A DNA stretch of 64,000 bases, taken from JBBQYA01 sp031412335 (GTDB lineage Bacteria > Bacteroidota > Bacteroidia > Sphingobacteriales > Sphingobacteriaceae). Shown one piece after another: positions 8,505 to 16,564 of this stretch; positions within the stretch are counted from its first letter, which is position 1, and every line of letters begins with the position of its first letter. The notes beneath the pieces are model-generated. The model ran no database searches. It was given only the letters and a program-made list of their open reading frames with translations, and was not told the origin of the DNA. The position numbers and the translations under genes were made by a program. The stretch covers positions 108,090 through 172,089 of the forward strand of contig JANOCT010000032.1 of NCBI GenBank assembly GCA_031412335.1. The letters run 5' to 3'.

Positions 8505-11500
8505 ATGTCAGAAGACAAATCGATTCGATTAACAAAAGTTGCTAAAGAACTAAACGTAGGGTTTACAACTCTTACCGAATTTCTTGCTAAAAAAGGATTT
8601 CAGATTGAAAAAAATCCTAATGCAAAAATTACGGATGAGATGCATACTGTCCTACTGAAAGAGTATCAGAGCGACAAATTGATTAAAGAAGAATCTGAAA
8701 AAATATCAACTTACAAAGTCCGCAAAGAGGACGAAGAGGAAGAGATTCCGGTAGGTAGAAAAAAATCAGATTTTTATCAGGAAGAAATTCTGATAAAAAA
8801 TGTGGCGGCTTTTAATCCACCAATAATCCATAGACAAGAGCCAGTTGTAAAACCAGTTGAGGTTGAAGCTGCTGTTGAAATTATAGAAGAGGTAAAAGTT
8901 CCTGAAATAAAAGAAGTAGTTGTACCTATAGTAGAAATACCTGTAGAACCGATTGCAGTGATTCCAGAGCCAAAACCTGAAATAATTGAAAAAGCTCCAG
9001 AAGTAATTGAAAAAGTTGAGTCACCTATTGAAGAAAAAGTAATAGAATCTACTTCTCCTTCATTAAAAATAGTTGGTAAAATAAATCTGGACGAACTTAA
9101 CAGCAAAACTAGACCTGATAAAAAAACACGAGAACAACGCTTACAGGAAGAAGCTGAACAAAAAGCCAATCAAGCTTTAGAAAATGCTAAAAAAGAAATT
9201 GTTAGGTTAAAAGAAGAAGTTAAAGTACAAGTTGAACCTGTTGTAACGGCTAAAGTTGAAGAGGTTATTATTCCAGAGATAAAAGAAACTGAAATAACAC
9301 CTGAAATAAAGGCTGATGTACTTGAAATTGCTGAATTAAAAGATGAAACAATACGTGCAAAAGCAGAACAACTAACTGGGCCAAAAATTATTGGGAAAAT
9401 TGAATTACCAGAAGCCAGAAAAAAGCAACCGGTTGCAACTTCTTATGCTCAACAAAATGAGCTAGCTCGTAAAAAACGAAAACGGAAAGAGAATCCGCCA
9501 AATGCACCGGGGAATGCTACAAATTCTGGGACACCAGGAACACCAAACCCAAACCCAAATCCGAACCCTAGACCAGCACAAACAGGAGGAGGTAATACGT
9601 TTAACAGATCTGCACCACGACCTGCTTTTGGAAATAAACCAACTTTAGCACCAAGAGGAGTAAAAGCAGAACCAACTGAAAAAGAAATTCAGGATCAAAT
9701 TAAAACTACTCTTGCTAGATTAAGTGGAGCTGGTAAATCTGGTAAATTTGCTTCTAGAGCAAAACATCGTAAACAAAAACGTGATGATTTTGCGCAAGGT
9801 GCTGAAGATGCATTACAAGAAGCAGAAGCACAAAGTAAAACCATTAAAGCAACTGAATTTGTAACGGTAAACGAACTGTCTAAATTAATGGATGTTTCGG
9901 TAACACAAATTATTTCAACTTGTATGAGTTTGGGTATGTTTGTGTCTATTAATCAACGACTTGATGCTGAAACCCTTTCAATCGTAGCTGAAGAATTCGG
10001 ATATAAAGTAGAATTCATTTCTCTTGACCTTCAAGAAAATATTGAAGAACATGTAGATACTGAAGAAGAATTAATTGACCGTGCACCAATTGTGACCGTA
10101 ATGGGACACGTAGATCATGGTAAAACTTCATTGTTGGATTACGTGCGAAAAGCAAATGTAATATCAGGTGAGGCAGGAGGAATAACTCAGCATATTGGTG
10201 CTTACGAAGTTATATTAGATAATGGTAAAAAAATCGCATTCTTGGATACTCCTGGTCACGAGGCATTTACAGCCATGCGTGCCCGTGGAGCCAAAGTAAC
10301 AGATATAGTAATTGTTGTAATTGCTGCTGATGATAGTGTGATGCCACAAACGGTAGAAGCAATTAATCATGCGCAAGCTGCAGGTGTACCTATTGTATTT
10401 GCGTTTAACAAAATTGATAAACCAGGTGCTAATGCAGATAAAGTGCGTGAGCAATTATCTGTTATGAATATTTTGGTTGAAGAATGGGGTGGTAAATATC
10501 AAACACAAGAAATTTCTGCAAAAACAGGTTTGAATATCGAACTTTTATTAGAGAAAGTATTACTGGAAGCAGAATTATTGGAATTAAAAGCAAATCCTGA
10601 TAAGCGTGCAATTGGAACAGTAATAGAATCGGCTTTAGATAAAGGACGAGGAATTGTAACTACCGTTTTGGTACAGTCTGGAACGCTAAAAGTTGGAGAT
10701 CCAATCCTTGCAGGTTGCTATAGCGGAAGAGTAAAAGCATTATTTAATGAACGTGGACAGAAAGTAAATCAAGTTGGACCATCTTCTCCAGTTTTAGTAT
10801 TAGGTATGCAAGGTTCTCCACAAGCTGGAGATAAATTTACAGGAATGGAAAGTGAAGTTGAAGCTCGAGAAATTTCTACAAAAAGATTGCAACTTCAACG
10901 TGAACAGGGAATAAGAACTCAAAAGCATATAACACTGGACGAAATTGGACGTCGATTAGCAATTGGTAACTTTAAAGAGCTAAACATTATTGTAAAAGGT
11001 GATGTGGACGGATCTATTGAAGCATTAGCCGATTCATTGTTAAAATTATCGACTACTGAAATTCAAATAAATGTATTACATAAATCAGTTGGTCAAATAA
11101 CTGAATCAGATGTTTTACTTGCGTCAGCATCTGATGCAATAATTATTGGTTTCCAAGTAAGACCTTCATTAAATGCTAGAAAATTAGCTGAACAAGAACA
11201 AATAGATATTCGATTGTATAGCATTATTTATGATGCCATTAATGAAATTAAATCGGCTATGGAAGGAATGCTTTCTCCTGTATACGAAGAGAAAATTGTT
11301 GCAAACGTTGAAATTCGTGAAGTATTTAAAATTACTAAAGTGGGTACAATTGCAGGATGTATGGTATTGGATGGTAAAATTACCAGAAATAGCAAAGTAC
11401 GGGTAGTAAGAGATGGTGTGGTAATTCATACTGGAGAACTTGCTTCGCTTAAACGTTTCAAAGATGATGTAAAAGAAGTAGCAACAGGGTATGAATGTGG

Positions 11501-11585
11501 ACTTAACATCGAAAAATTCAATGATATAAAAGAAGGTGATATTGTGGAAGCTTACGAACAGGTAGAAGTTAAACGAAAGTTATAA
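8505..11585 (+). CDS. infB: Translation initiation factor IF-2
   Basis: A 1026-residue GTPase that places initiator tRNA on the 30S subunit. An N-terminal IF2 helical module (TKVAKELNVG) spans about 1-50. A long Glu/Pro/Val/Lys-rich linker (about 90-420) then contains an NPNPNPNP run. The second IF2_N module (about 450-505) precedes the G domain, which has GHVDHGKT (about 534-541), DTPGHE, NKID and SAK. Domains II, III and IV complete the protein. The long linker is normal for Bacteroidota. It is the last gene of the operon and is followed by a strong terminator. Confidence 0.98.
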   Translation: MSEDKSIRLTKVAKELNVGFTTLTEFLAKKGFQIEKNPNAKITDEMHTVLLKEYQSDKLIKEESEKISTYKVRKEDEEEEIPVGRKKSDFYQEEILIKNVAAFNPPIIHRQEPVVKPVEVEAAVEIIEEVKVPEIKEVVVPIVEIPVEPIAVIPEPKPEIIEKAPEVIEKVESPIEEKVIESTSPSLKIVGKINLDELNSKTRPDKKTREQRLQEEAEQKANQALENAKKEIVRLKEEVKVQVEPVVTAKVEEVIIPEIKETEITPEIKADVLEIAELKDETIRAKAEQLTGPKIIGKIELPEARKKQPVATSYAQQNELARKKRKRKENPPNAPGNATNSGTPGTPNPNPNPNPRPAQTGGGNTFNRSAPRPAFGNKPTLAPRGVKAEPTEKEIQDQIKTTLARLSGAGKSGKFASRAKHRKQKRDDFAQGAEDALQEAEAQSKTIKATEFVTVNELSKLMDVSVTQIISTCMSLGMFVSINQRLDAETLSIVAEEFGYKVEFISLDLQENIEEHVDTEEELIDRAPIVTVMGHVDHGKTSLLDYVRKANVISGEAGGITQHIGAYEVILDNGKKIAFLDTPGHEAFTAMRARGAKVTDIVIVVIAADDSVMPQTVEAINHAQAAGVPIVFAFNKIDKPGANADKVREQLSVMNILVEEWGGKYQTQEISAKTGLNIELLLEKVLLEAELLELKANPDKRAIGTVIESALDKGRGIVTTVLVQSGTLKVGDPILAGCYSGRVKALFNERGQKVNQVGPSSPVLVLGMQGSPQAGDKFTGMESEVEAREISTKRLQLQREQGIRTQKHITLDEIGRRLAIGNFKELNIIVKGDVDGSIEALADSLLKLSTTEIQINVLHKSVGQITESDVLLASASDAIIIGFQVRPSLNARKLAEQEQIDIRLYSIIYDAINEIKSAMEGMLSPVYEEKIVANVEIREVFKITKVGTIAGCMVLDGKITRNSKVRVVRDGVVIHTGELASLKRFKDDVKEVATGYECGLNIEKFNDIKEGDIVEAYEQVEVKRKL

Positions 11586-11603
11586 CCCTTAATTTAATAG
11601 AAT

Positions 11604-11638
11604 AAAAGGCTTTTCATATAAATTGAAAAGCCTTTTTT
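11604..11638 (+). terminator. Terminator after infB (bidirectional)
   Basis: AAAAGGCTTTTC pairs perfectly with GAAAAGCCTTTT around ATATAAATT, followed by T residues. The A-run on the left side allows it also to serve the convergent polysaccharide cluster. Confidence 0.9.
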
Positions 11639-11652
11639 ATGATAAAGAAATA

Positions 11653-12891
11653 CTAATCCCAACAAATAAATAAATAGCTATAAAAAAACATAATAAGATT
11701 AAGACCAGTTTGTAGCCCTAAAACTGTATCAACCATAAAAACAGATGCTATAATTGAAATGAAATAAATAAGTTTATAATTATTTATTTTAATACCATAG
11801 ATAAAAGGCTTAAAAATAAACCAACAGAAAACTATAAATCCAAGTATCCCATAACACGTTGCGTAATAAATATATTGGTTGTGAATTAATACCCAATTAT
11901 CTTTTATAAGTCCAAAATCTTTAATCGTATATTGTTTTTCCATTTCAGTTTCTAAATCTGCTGGAGAAATTCCTATTAACCAATTCCTTTTAAATATTGA
12001 ATACGCGGTTTCCCAAGCTGCAAAACGTTGAGATATAGAATAGTAATTTATATCTTGACCATTTTTATATCTCATTAAATCTGCGGTTGTATTATTCATA
12101 CGTTGCTGAATGGATGGAATGAATTTAATTGCAGAAACTGGAATAATTATTAATCCTAAAAATAAAAAAACACCAACTAAATACTTCTTTTGTTGAATAA
12201 TTAGAAAAACGATTTCCAATAAAATAGTGAGATAAAGTGCTAAAAGTCCTGTGCGGAACGCAAAAATATGCAAACCTGCAAAAAGAAAAAGAAAAGAGAA
12301 ATAGATATACCCTTTCTCTAACTTAGATAATTGCTTATCATTCTTTAAAATATCATAACAGAAAAAAATACCTAACGCTAATAAAATACCGAGATGTATA
12401 TGAAACAATCCTCCAAAACCTTGGATGTTTTTACTTTCTTCAATTCGATTATTATAATAAGAAAAATTAGAATAATAGTCGAAAAGCGTTAACAAAACAA
12501 CTAAATTGAGGCAAAAAAAGAAAAAATAGAAAATAAATTTTTTATGCTTTTCTGGAATTCCTTTGAAAAAAGAAAAACAAAAAGGAAAAATAAACATGGG
12601 CAAATTTTTAAGAAATAAATTGCCCCACGACTTTAAATCATCTGAAATAATAATGGACAAAAGGAGCAAAAAAAATAAAGAAGCGGGAACTATTGCTTTC
12701 CTAAATGAAACAATATCTTTTGCAATTTTAAAAAAATCAGGATTGATGAAACAGGCTAATAACATAACCCCAGGGCTAATACTTAAAAGTGCTCTAGAAA
12801 AAAATTCGCCAATAAAAAAAAATGATATTGATAAATAAAATAATCCAATTGATATTTCTCTTTTATTAATAATCTTGTTTATTTTTTCCAC
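11653..12891 (-). CDS. O-antigen ligase/polymerase-like membrane protein
   Basis: A 412-residue integral membrane protein with about ten hydrophobic segments and a large soluble loop (about residues 250-345) between late helices, the layout of the Wzy/WaaL/ExoQ (PF04932) family. The loop includes SQRFAAWETAYSIFKRNWL and ISPADLETEM; the arginine and aspartate there are typical of these enzymes. It would polymerise or ligate lipid-linked surface glycan in the inner membrane. Its start overlaps the upstream GT9 gene by 13 bases, so the two are translationally coupled. Polymerase and ligase cannot be told apart. Confidence 0.75.
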   Translation of the reverse strand: MEKINKIINKREISIGLFYLSISFFFIGEFFSRALLSISPGVMLLACFINPDFFKIAKDIVSFRKAIVPASLFFLLLLSIIISDDLKSWGNLFLKNLPMFIFPFCFSFFKGIPEKHKKFIFYFFFFCLNLVVLLTLFDYYSNFSYYNNRIEESKNIQGFGGLFHIHLGILLALGIFFCYDILKNDKQLSKLEKGYIYFSFLFLFAGLHIFAFRTGLLALYLTILLEIVFLIIQQKKYLVGVFLFLGLIIIPVSAIKFIPSIQQRMNNTTADLMRYKNGQDINYYSISQRFAAWETAYSIFKRNWLIGISPADLETEMEKQYTIKDFGLIKDNWVLIHNQYIYYATCYGILGFIVFCWFIFKPFIYGIKINNYKLIYFISIIASVFMVDTVLGLQTGLNLIMFFYSYLFICWD

Positions 12892-13901
12892 GTTTTTATT
12901 TTTTCTAAAACCACTTCCGGACTAATTAGATCCATACATTCACATTTACTAATATCTTTCTTACATTTTCCACATTCTTTTTCAGACACTACAAAATCTG
13001 CTTTTGGGCCTAATGGAGCCCATCTTTTGGGAAAAATAGGCTTTATTGGAGGATATAAACCTAAAGTGTTTTTTCCTAACGATGCTGAAATATGCAAAGG
13101 TCCTGTACTTGCAGCTATTAAGCCATCTGCTGAATTAATAAAAGAAATAAATTCTATTAAATTCATTTTTCCAGTCAGATCTGAAATATGAGTTGGTAAG
13201 TTATTAATCCAACTATTTACTTCAATATCATCGGTTTTAATTCCCGAAATGAAAATTTTAAACTCTTTTTCGGGTAATAAATCAATTAATTTTCGATAAT
13301 TGTCTAAACTCCATTCCCTTGCACTTCCATTAGATTTAGGATGTAAAATTAGATTAAACTTATTTGAATCTAATAAAACTGCTAATCTCTCAGGGAAATT
13401 TTTTATTATATCTAATAAAATATCTTTAGAAATTTCCTTTACTGTCAAGAATTTATAAATTCCCATTCCTTCCAATAATTTTAAATTTAATTGGGCTTCG
13501 TGTAGATCAGAATTTTTTCTACTTAACGAAACTAATTTAGTGCAATACAACCAATGATACCAACGATTTTTAGTTCCAATTCGTAGCGGTATCCCTGCTT
13601 TACCAGCTAATATGGCAATTTTTCTATTTGGATAAACATGAATAATTACATCATAATTTCCCAATTTTAATTGCTCAACTTGCTCATTTATTGGCAATAA
13701 AACAAGTGAATCATAATTCAAAAAACAATCTATAAAGGAGCATGAATTAATAATGGCTTCGGTATATGTTTTACCTAAAAATGTTAAAGTAGAATTTTCT
13801 TTTCCATACAAATCCTTAATTACCTTGCACATAGGTAATGTTAAAACAACATCCCCAATAGCATCTGTTCTACTAATCAGAATTTTTATTTTTTCAGACA
13901 T
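12879..13901 (-). CDS. Glycosyltransferase family 9 (heptosyltransferase-like)
   Basis: A 340-residue GT-B enzyme of the ADP-heptose:LPS heptosyltransferase family, acting at the cytoplasmic face. The N-terminal Rossmann domain begins KILISRTDAIGDVVLTLP, the family signature. The C-terminal domain has HPKSNGSAREWSLDNYRKL and STGPLHISASLG, the sugar-nucleotide site. The end carries a cysteine cluster, CGKCKKDISKCEC. The real donor sugar is unknown; family 9 in Bacteroidota is often not heptose-specific. It overlaps the previous GT2 gene by 8 bases and the ligase-like gene by 13 bases. Confidence 0.9.
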   Translation of the reverse strand: MSEKIKILISRTDAIGDVVLTLPMCKVIKDLYGKENSTLTFLGKTYTEAIINSCSFIDCFLNYDSLVLLPINEQVEQLKLGNYDVIIHVYPNRKIAILAGKAGIPLRIGTKNRWYHWLYCTKLVSLSRKNSDLHEAQLNLKLLEGMGIYKFLTVKEISKDILLDIIKNFPERLAVLLDSNKFNLILHPKSNGSAREWSLDNYRKLIDLLPEKEFKIFISGIKTDDIEVNSWINNLPTHISDLTGKMNLIEFISFINSADGLIAASTGPLHISASLGKNTLGLYPPIKPIFPKRWAPLGPKADFVVSEKECGKCKKDISKCECMDLISPEVVLEKIKTWKK

Positions 13902-14658
13902 TTTTAAATAGTTCCTCAGCTTTTTTATATTTTATAAATACTGCTTCGGCTGAATGTTTTGCAATTCTTAATCCATATTTCCCGTCAAGAAATCCAGTTT
14001 TTAAAATATAATCCCTGAAAAACTTAAATGCTGGTTTAATATAAAAATGAAACAAATTTGGTTTATTACCCGATTTGTAAATAATTTTAGCTTGTATATC
14101 GGTAAAATTTTGAATTTGATTTATGTGATCTTGCTCAGTGTAATAGGAATAATGTAGAAGATCGCCGTTTAATCTAATTTTATTCTTAGGATTAATTAAG
14201 CTTAGTTCTTCATGTATCATTTCTCCGATCCATTTACTTTTATTTCTGTCAAACAGTCTGATTTTCCGATCGGGATACCAGCCACTATGTTTTACCCAAT
14301 GACCGCAATAATTAGTTAATCGATTAAATTCATATCCATCATACACCCAATTTTCTTTTACTTTAAGTATTGAATTTTTTAACGTTTCCGACAATTCTTC
14401 ATCTGCGTCCAACGAAAGAATAATGTTGTTTGAAGCAGATTGATTGGCAAAATTCTTTTGTTCTACATATCCTAAAAAATTTTGATGGATAAATTTAGCT
14501 CCGGTTTTTAAAACAATTTCTTTTGTTTTATCTGTTGATCCAGAATCTATTACAATTATTTCATCAGCAATATCCTGAACAGATTGTAAACATCTTAAAA
14601 TATTTTTTTCCTCATTATACGTTATTACAACTACAGAAATTTGAACTGGATTATTCAT
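13894..14658 (-). CDS. Glycosyltransferase family 2 (WaaE/KdtX-like)
   Basis: A 254-residue GT-A enzyme. The N-terminus has ISVVVITYNEEKNILRCL and EIIVIDSGSTDKT, and the nucleotide-sugar/metal motif LSLDADEEL follows near residue 90. YPDRKIRLF and a GEMIHEEL segment match the lipopolysaccharide core beta-1,4-glucosyltransferase group. It overlaps the downstream GT9 gene by 8 bases, so the two are very probably co-translated, and acts on a lipid-A-core-like or other surface glycan. Confidence 0.88.
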   Translation of the reverse strand: MNNPVQISVVVITYNEEKNILRCLQSVQDIADEIIVIDSGSTDKTKEIVLKTGAKFIHQNFLGYVEQKNFANQSASNNIILSLDADEELSETLKNSILKVKENWVYDGYEFNRLTNYCGHWVKHSGWYPDRKIRLFDRNKSKWIGEMIHEELSLINPKNKIRLNGDLLHYSYYTEQDHINQIQNFTDIQAKIIYKSGNKPNLFHFYIKPAFKFFRDYILKTGFLDGKYGLRIAKHSAEAVFIKYKKAEELFKNV

Positions 14659-14676
14659 TTAATTTTCGAAAAATAG

Positions 14677-15543
14677 TTAAAACCGGTAGTTTTTATATTC
14701 ACCAATTCGATATCCGCTTATATTTTCTATCCACTTACTTATTTTATATTTTAATTTCAATTTATTTTTAGTTGGATCTAATTTAAATTTCCAATTCATT
14801 GCATCTATTCTTTTTCTCATTACTTCTGGGTGTTGGCTTTCAAATCTTTCAACTCCATCTACGTTCGAATAGTCAAACTCATCTACTTCTGGAATATTCT
14901 GTTTTATCCAGTTATCATCATGCCATAATTTGTTAAATGTTTTAGCTTTCTCTTGTTGTGCTTTTGGGGGTTTCACCCAACCGTAATGGTAAATAAATGC
15001 ATCAATCGCTTTAACTTTTAATTTTTTTCCGTCTTTTCTAAATCCTTGAGCATCTCGGTATGAGCGGATATTTTTATCATTCCTAATAATTCTAATTTCT
15101 TTCCGATACCAACGTTTAGATGTTCCTACAAAATCATACGATCCATAAAAATGAAGGTAATTAAAAAGTAACCCTTCAATTTTTTTTTCTTGAAGGTTTT
15201 CCTCCATTGCCTTCCAAACTATTGGAATATATTTTTCGTGCAAACACTCATCTCCTTGAATGTAAAAACACCAATCTGCATCTGGCGAAATTGCGTCCAT
15301 TGCTTTATTAGTTTCTTCGCGAAGTACTTTTCCACCTTCCCGTAATGAATCGTCCCAAACAGTATGAACAATTTTTATTTTTGCTGAATTTATATTTTCG
15401 ATCAAACGTAATGTTTCATCATCCGATTGGCCAACTGCTACAATAAATTCATTACACAAGGGTAACACAGAATTAATGGCTTCCACAATCGGGTAATCGT
15501 ATTTTATTGCATTACGGATAAAAGTGAAACCACTAACAATCAT
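14677..15543 (-). CDS. Glycosyltransferase family 2, second member of the cluster
   Basis: A 288-residue protein starting MIVSGFTFIRNAIKYDYPIV, with FIVAVGQSDDETLRLI and the acidic DWCFYIQGDECLHEKY segment in place of a classical DxD (about residues 90-105). It resembles the GT2-fold proteins often found in surface-glycan loci. The C-terminal half is rich in basic and aromatic residues. It is the first gene of the four-gene minus-strand cluster, 18 bases upstream of the next. Donor and acceptor sugars are not predictable. Confidence 0.8.
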   Translation of the reverse strand: MIVSGFTFIRNAIKYDYPIVEAINSVLPLCNEFIVAVGQSDDETLRLIENINSAKIKIVHTVWDDSLREGGKVLREETNKAMDAISPDADWCFYIQGDECLHEKYIPIVWKAMEENLQEKKIEGLLFNYLHFYGSYDFVGTSKRWYRKEIRIIRNDKNIRSYRDAQGFRKDGKKLKVKAIDAFIYHYGWVKPPKAQQEKAKTFNKLWHDDNWIKQNIPEVDEFDYSNVDGVERFESQHPEVMRKRIDAMNWKFKLDPTKNKLKLKYKISKWIENISGYRIGEYKNYRF

Positions 15544-15596
15544 GTATTAAAATTTGTATGTATTGAATTGATCGAAACTATTGAAATATATTGAAT

Positions 15597-15637
15597 TTGC
15601 AGACCCATTAAAAGCAATAATTTTGTGTTTATTGCTT
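15597..15637 (+). promoter_or_regulatory. meaB promoter with an overlapping inverted repeat
   Basis: TTG at 15597-15599, an 18-base spacer and TAATTTTG at 15618-15625 fit the Bacteroidota promoter consensus. A 9-bp dyad, AAGCAATAA (15612-15620) and TTATTGCTT (15629-15637), straddles the -7 box, so it could be an operator or a 5' RNA hairpin. Confidence 0.6.
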
Positions 15638-15657
15638 ACAAGAATTAATAACAACAA

Positions 15658-16554
15658 ATGGACATTTCCTTGCTGAAAAACCAACTCATAAACGGCGATA
15701 CAAAAGCCTTAGCAAGAGCAATTTCTCTTGTTGAAAATGAGGTTTTGGGTTATGTTGAGTTGATGAAAAACTTGAAAAGCAATGTTAATATTCCTGTTAT
15801 TGGTATTACTGGTCCGCCAGGTGCAGGCAAAAGCACATTATTGAATCAGCTATTAACTCATTATACCAATCAAGGAAAAAATATTGGAGTATTAGCAGTC
15901 GACCCCACGTCTCCGTTCAATTTCGGATCATTGCTCGGAGATAGAATTAGAATGGCTAAGCATTTTAACAATGATCATGTTTTTATTCGTTCCCTAGCTA
16001 CCAGAGGTTCTTTAGGTGGTTTGTCTGAAAAAGTGGTAGAAATTATTGAAGTAATGAAAGCTGCAAATTTTGATTTGATTATTGTAGAAACTGTAGGTGT
16101 TGGGCAATCTGAGGTAGAAATTGCTGGATTGGCAGACATTACTTTGGTGGTTTTGGTTCCAGAATCTGGCGATGAAATTCAGAATATAAAATCAGGATTA
16201 ATGGAAATCGCTGATATTTTTGTAGTAAACAAAGCTGATAGAGCGGGAGCAGATTTATTTACAGCAAACCTCCAAAAATTATTAAGCCATAAAAGCGATG
16301 GTAGCATAACTCCAATAATAAAAACTATTGCTGAGCAGAATGTTGGAATTAATGAACTAGCGTTAGCTATTAATAATTTTAGCCAAACTGACAACCTTGA
16401 GCGAAAAGTTCAGCTCTTAACAGATAAAGCATTGAGATTGATCGCTAGAAAAAAAATGAAATCAGTCGATTTTTCTACTTTGAAAACTAGCATCGAAAAA
16501 GGACTTACAAACGGCTCGTTAAATTTGTATGAGTTGGTTGAAAATTACCAATAA
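15658..16554 (+). CDS. meaB: Methylmalonyl-CoA mutase-associated GTPase MeaB
   Basis: A 298-residue G3E-family GTPase that loads and protects adenosylcobalamin on methylmalonyl-CoA mutase. The P-loop is GPPGAGKST (about 51-60). DPTSPFNFGSLLGDRIRM, RSLATRGSLGG and ETVGVGQSE follow in the order typical of MeaB/ArgK, and NKAD is the guanine-specificity motif. The length is slightly short for the family but intact. The mutase genes are not in this window. It is a single gene, convergent with the SNF2 helicase gene. Confidence 0.94.
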   Translation: MDISLLKNQLINGDTKALARAISLVENEVLGYVELMKNLKSNVNIPVIGITGPPGAGKSTLLNQLLTHYTNQGKNIGVLAVDPTSPFNFGSLLGDRIRMAKHFNNDHVFIRSLATRGSLGGLSEKVVEIIEVMKAANFDLIIVETVGVGQSEVEIAGLADITLVVLVPESGDEIQNIKSGLMEIADIFVVNKADRAGADLFTANLQKLLSHKSDGSITPIIKTIAEQNVGINELALAINNFSQTDNLERKVQLLTDKALRLIARKKMKSVDFSTLKTSIEKGLTNGSLNLYELVENYQ

Positions 16555-16564
16555 ACTCAACCTA

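Noticed and set aside
8595..9750. Low-complexity IF-2 linker as a foreign insert or repeat element
   Set aside because: Long acidic/Pro/Lys linkers are usual in IF-2 of this phylum, and no direct repeat boundaries are seen.
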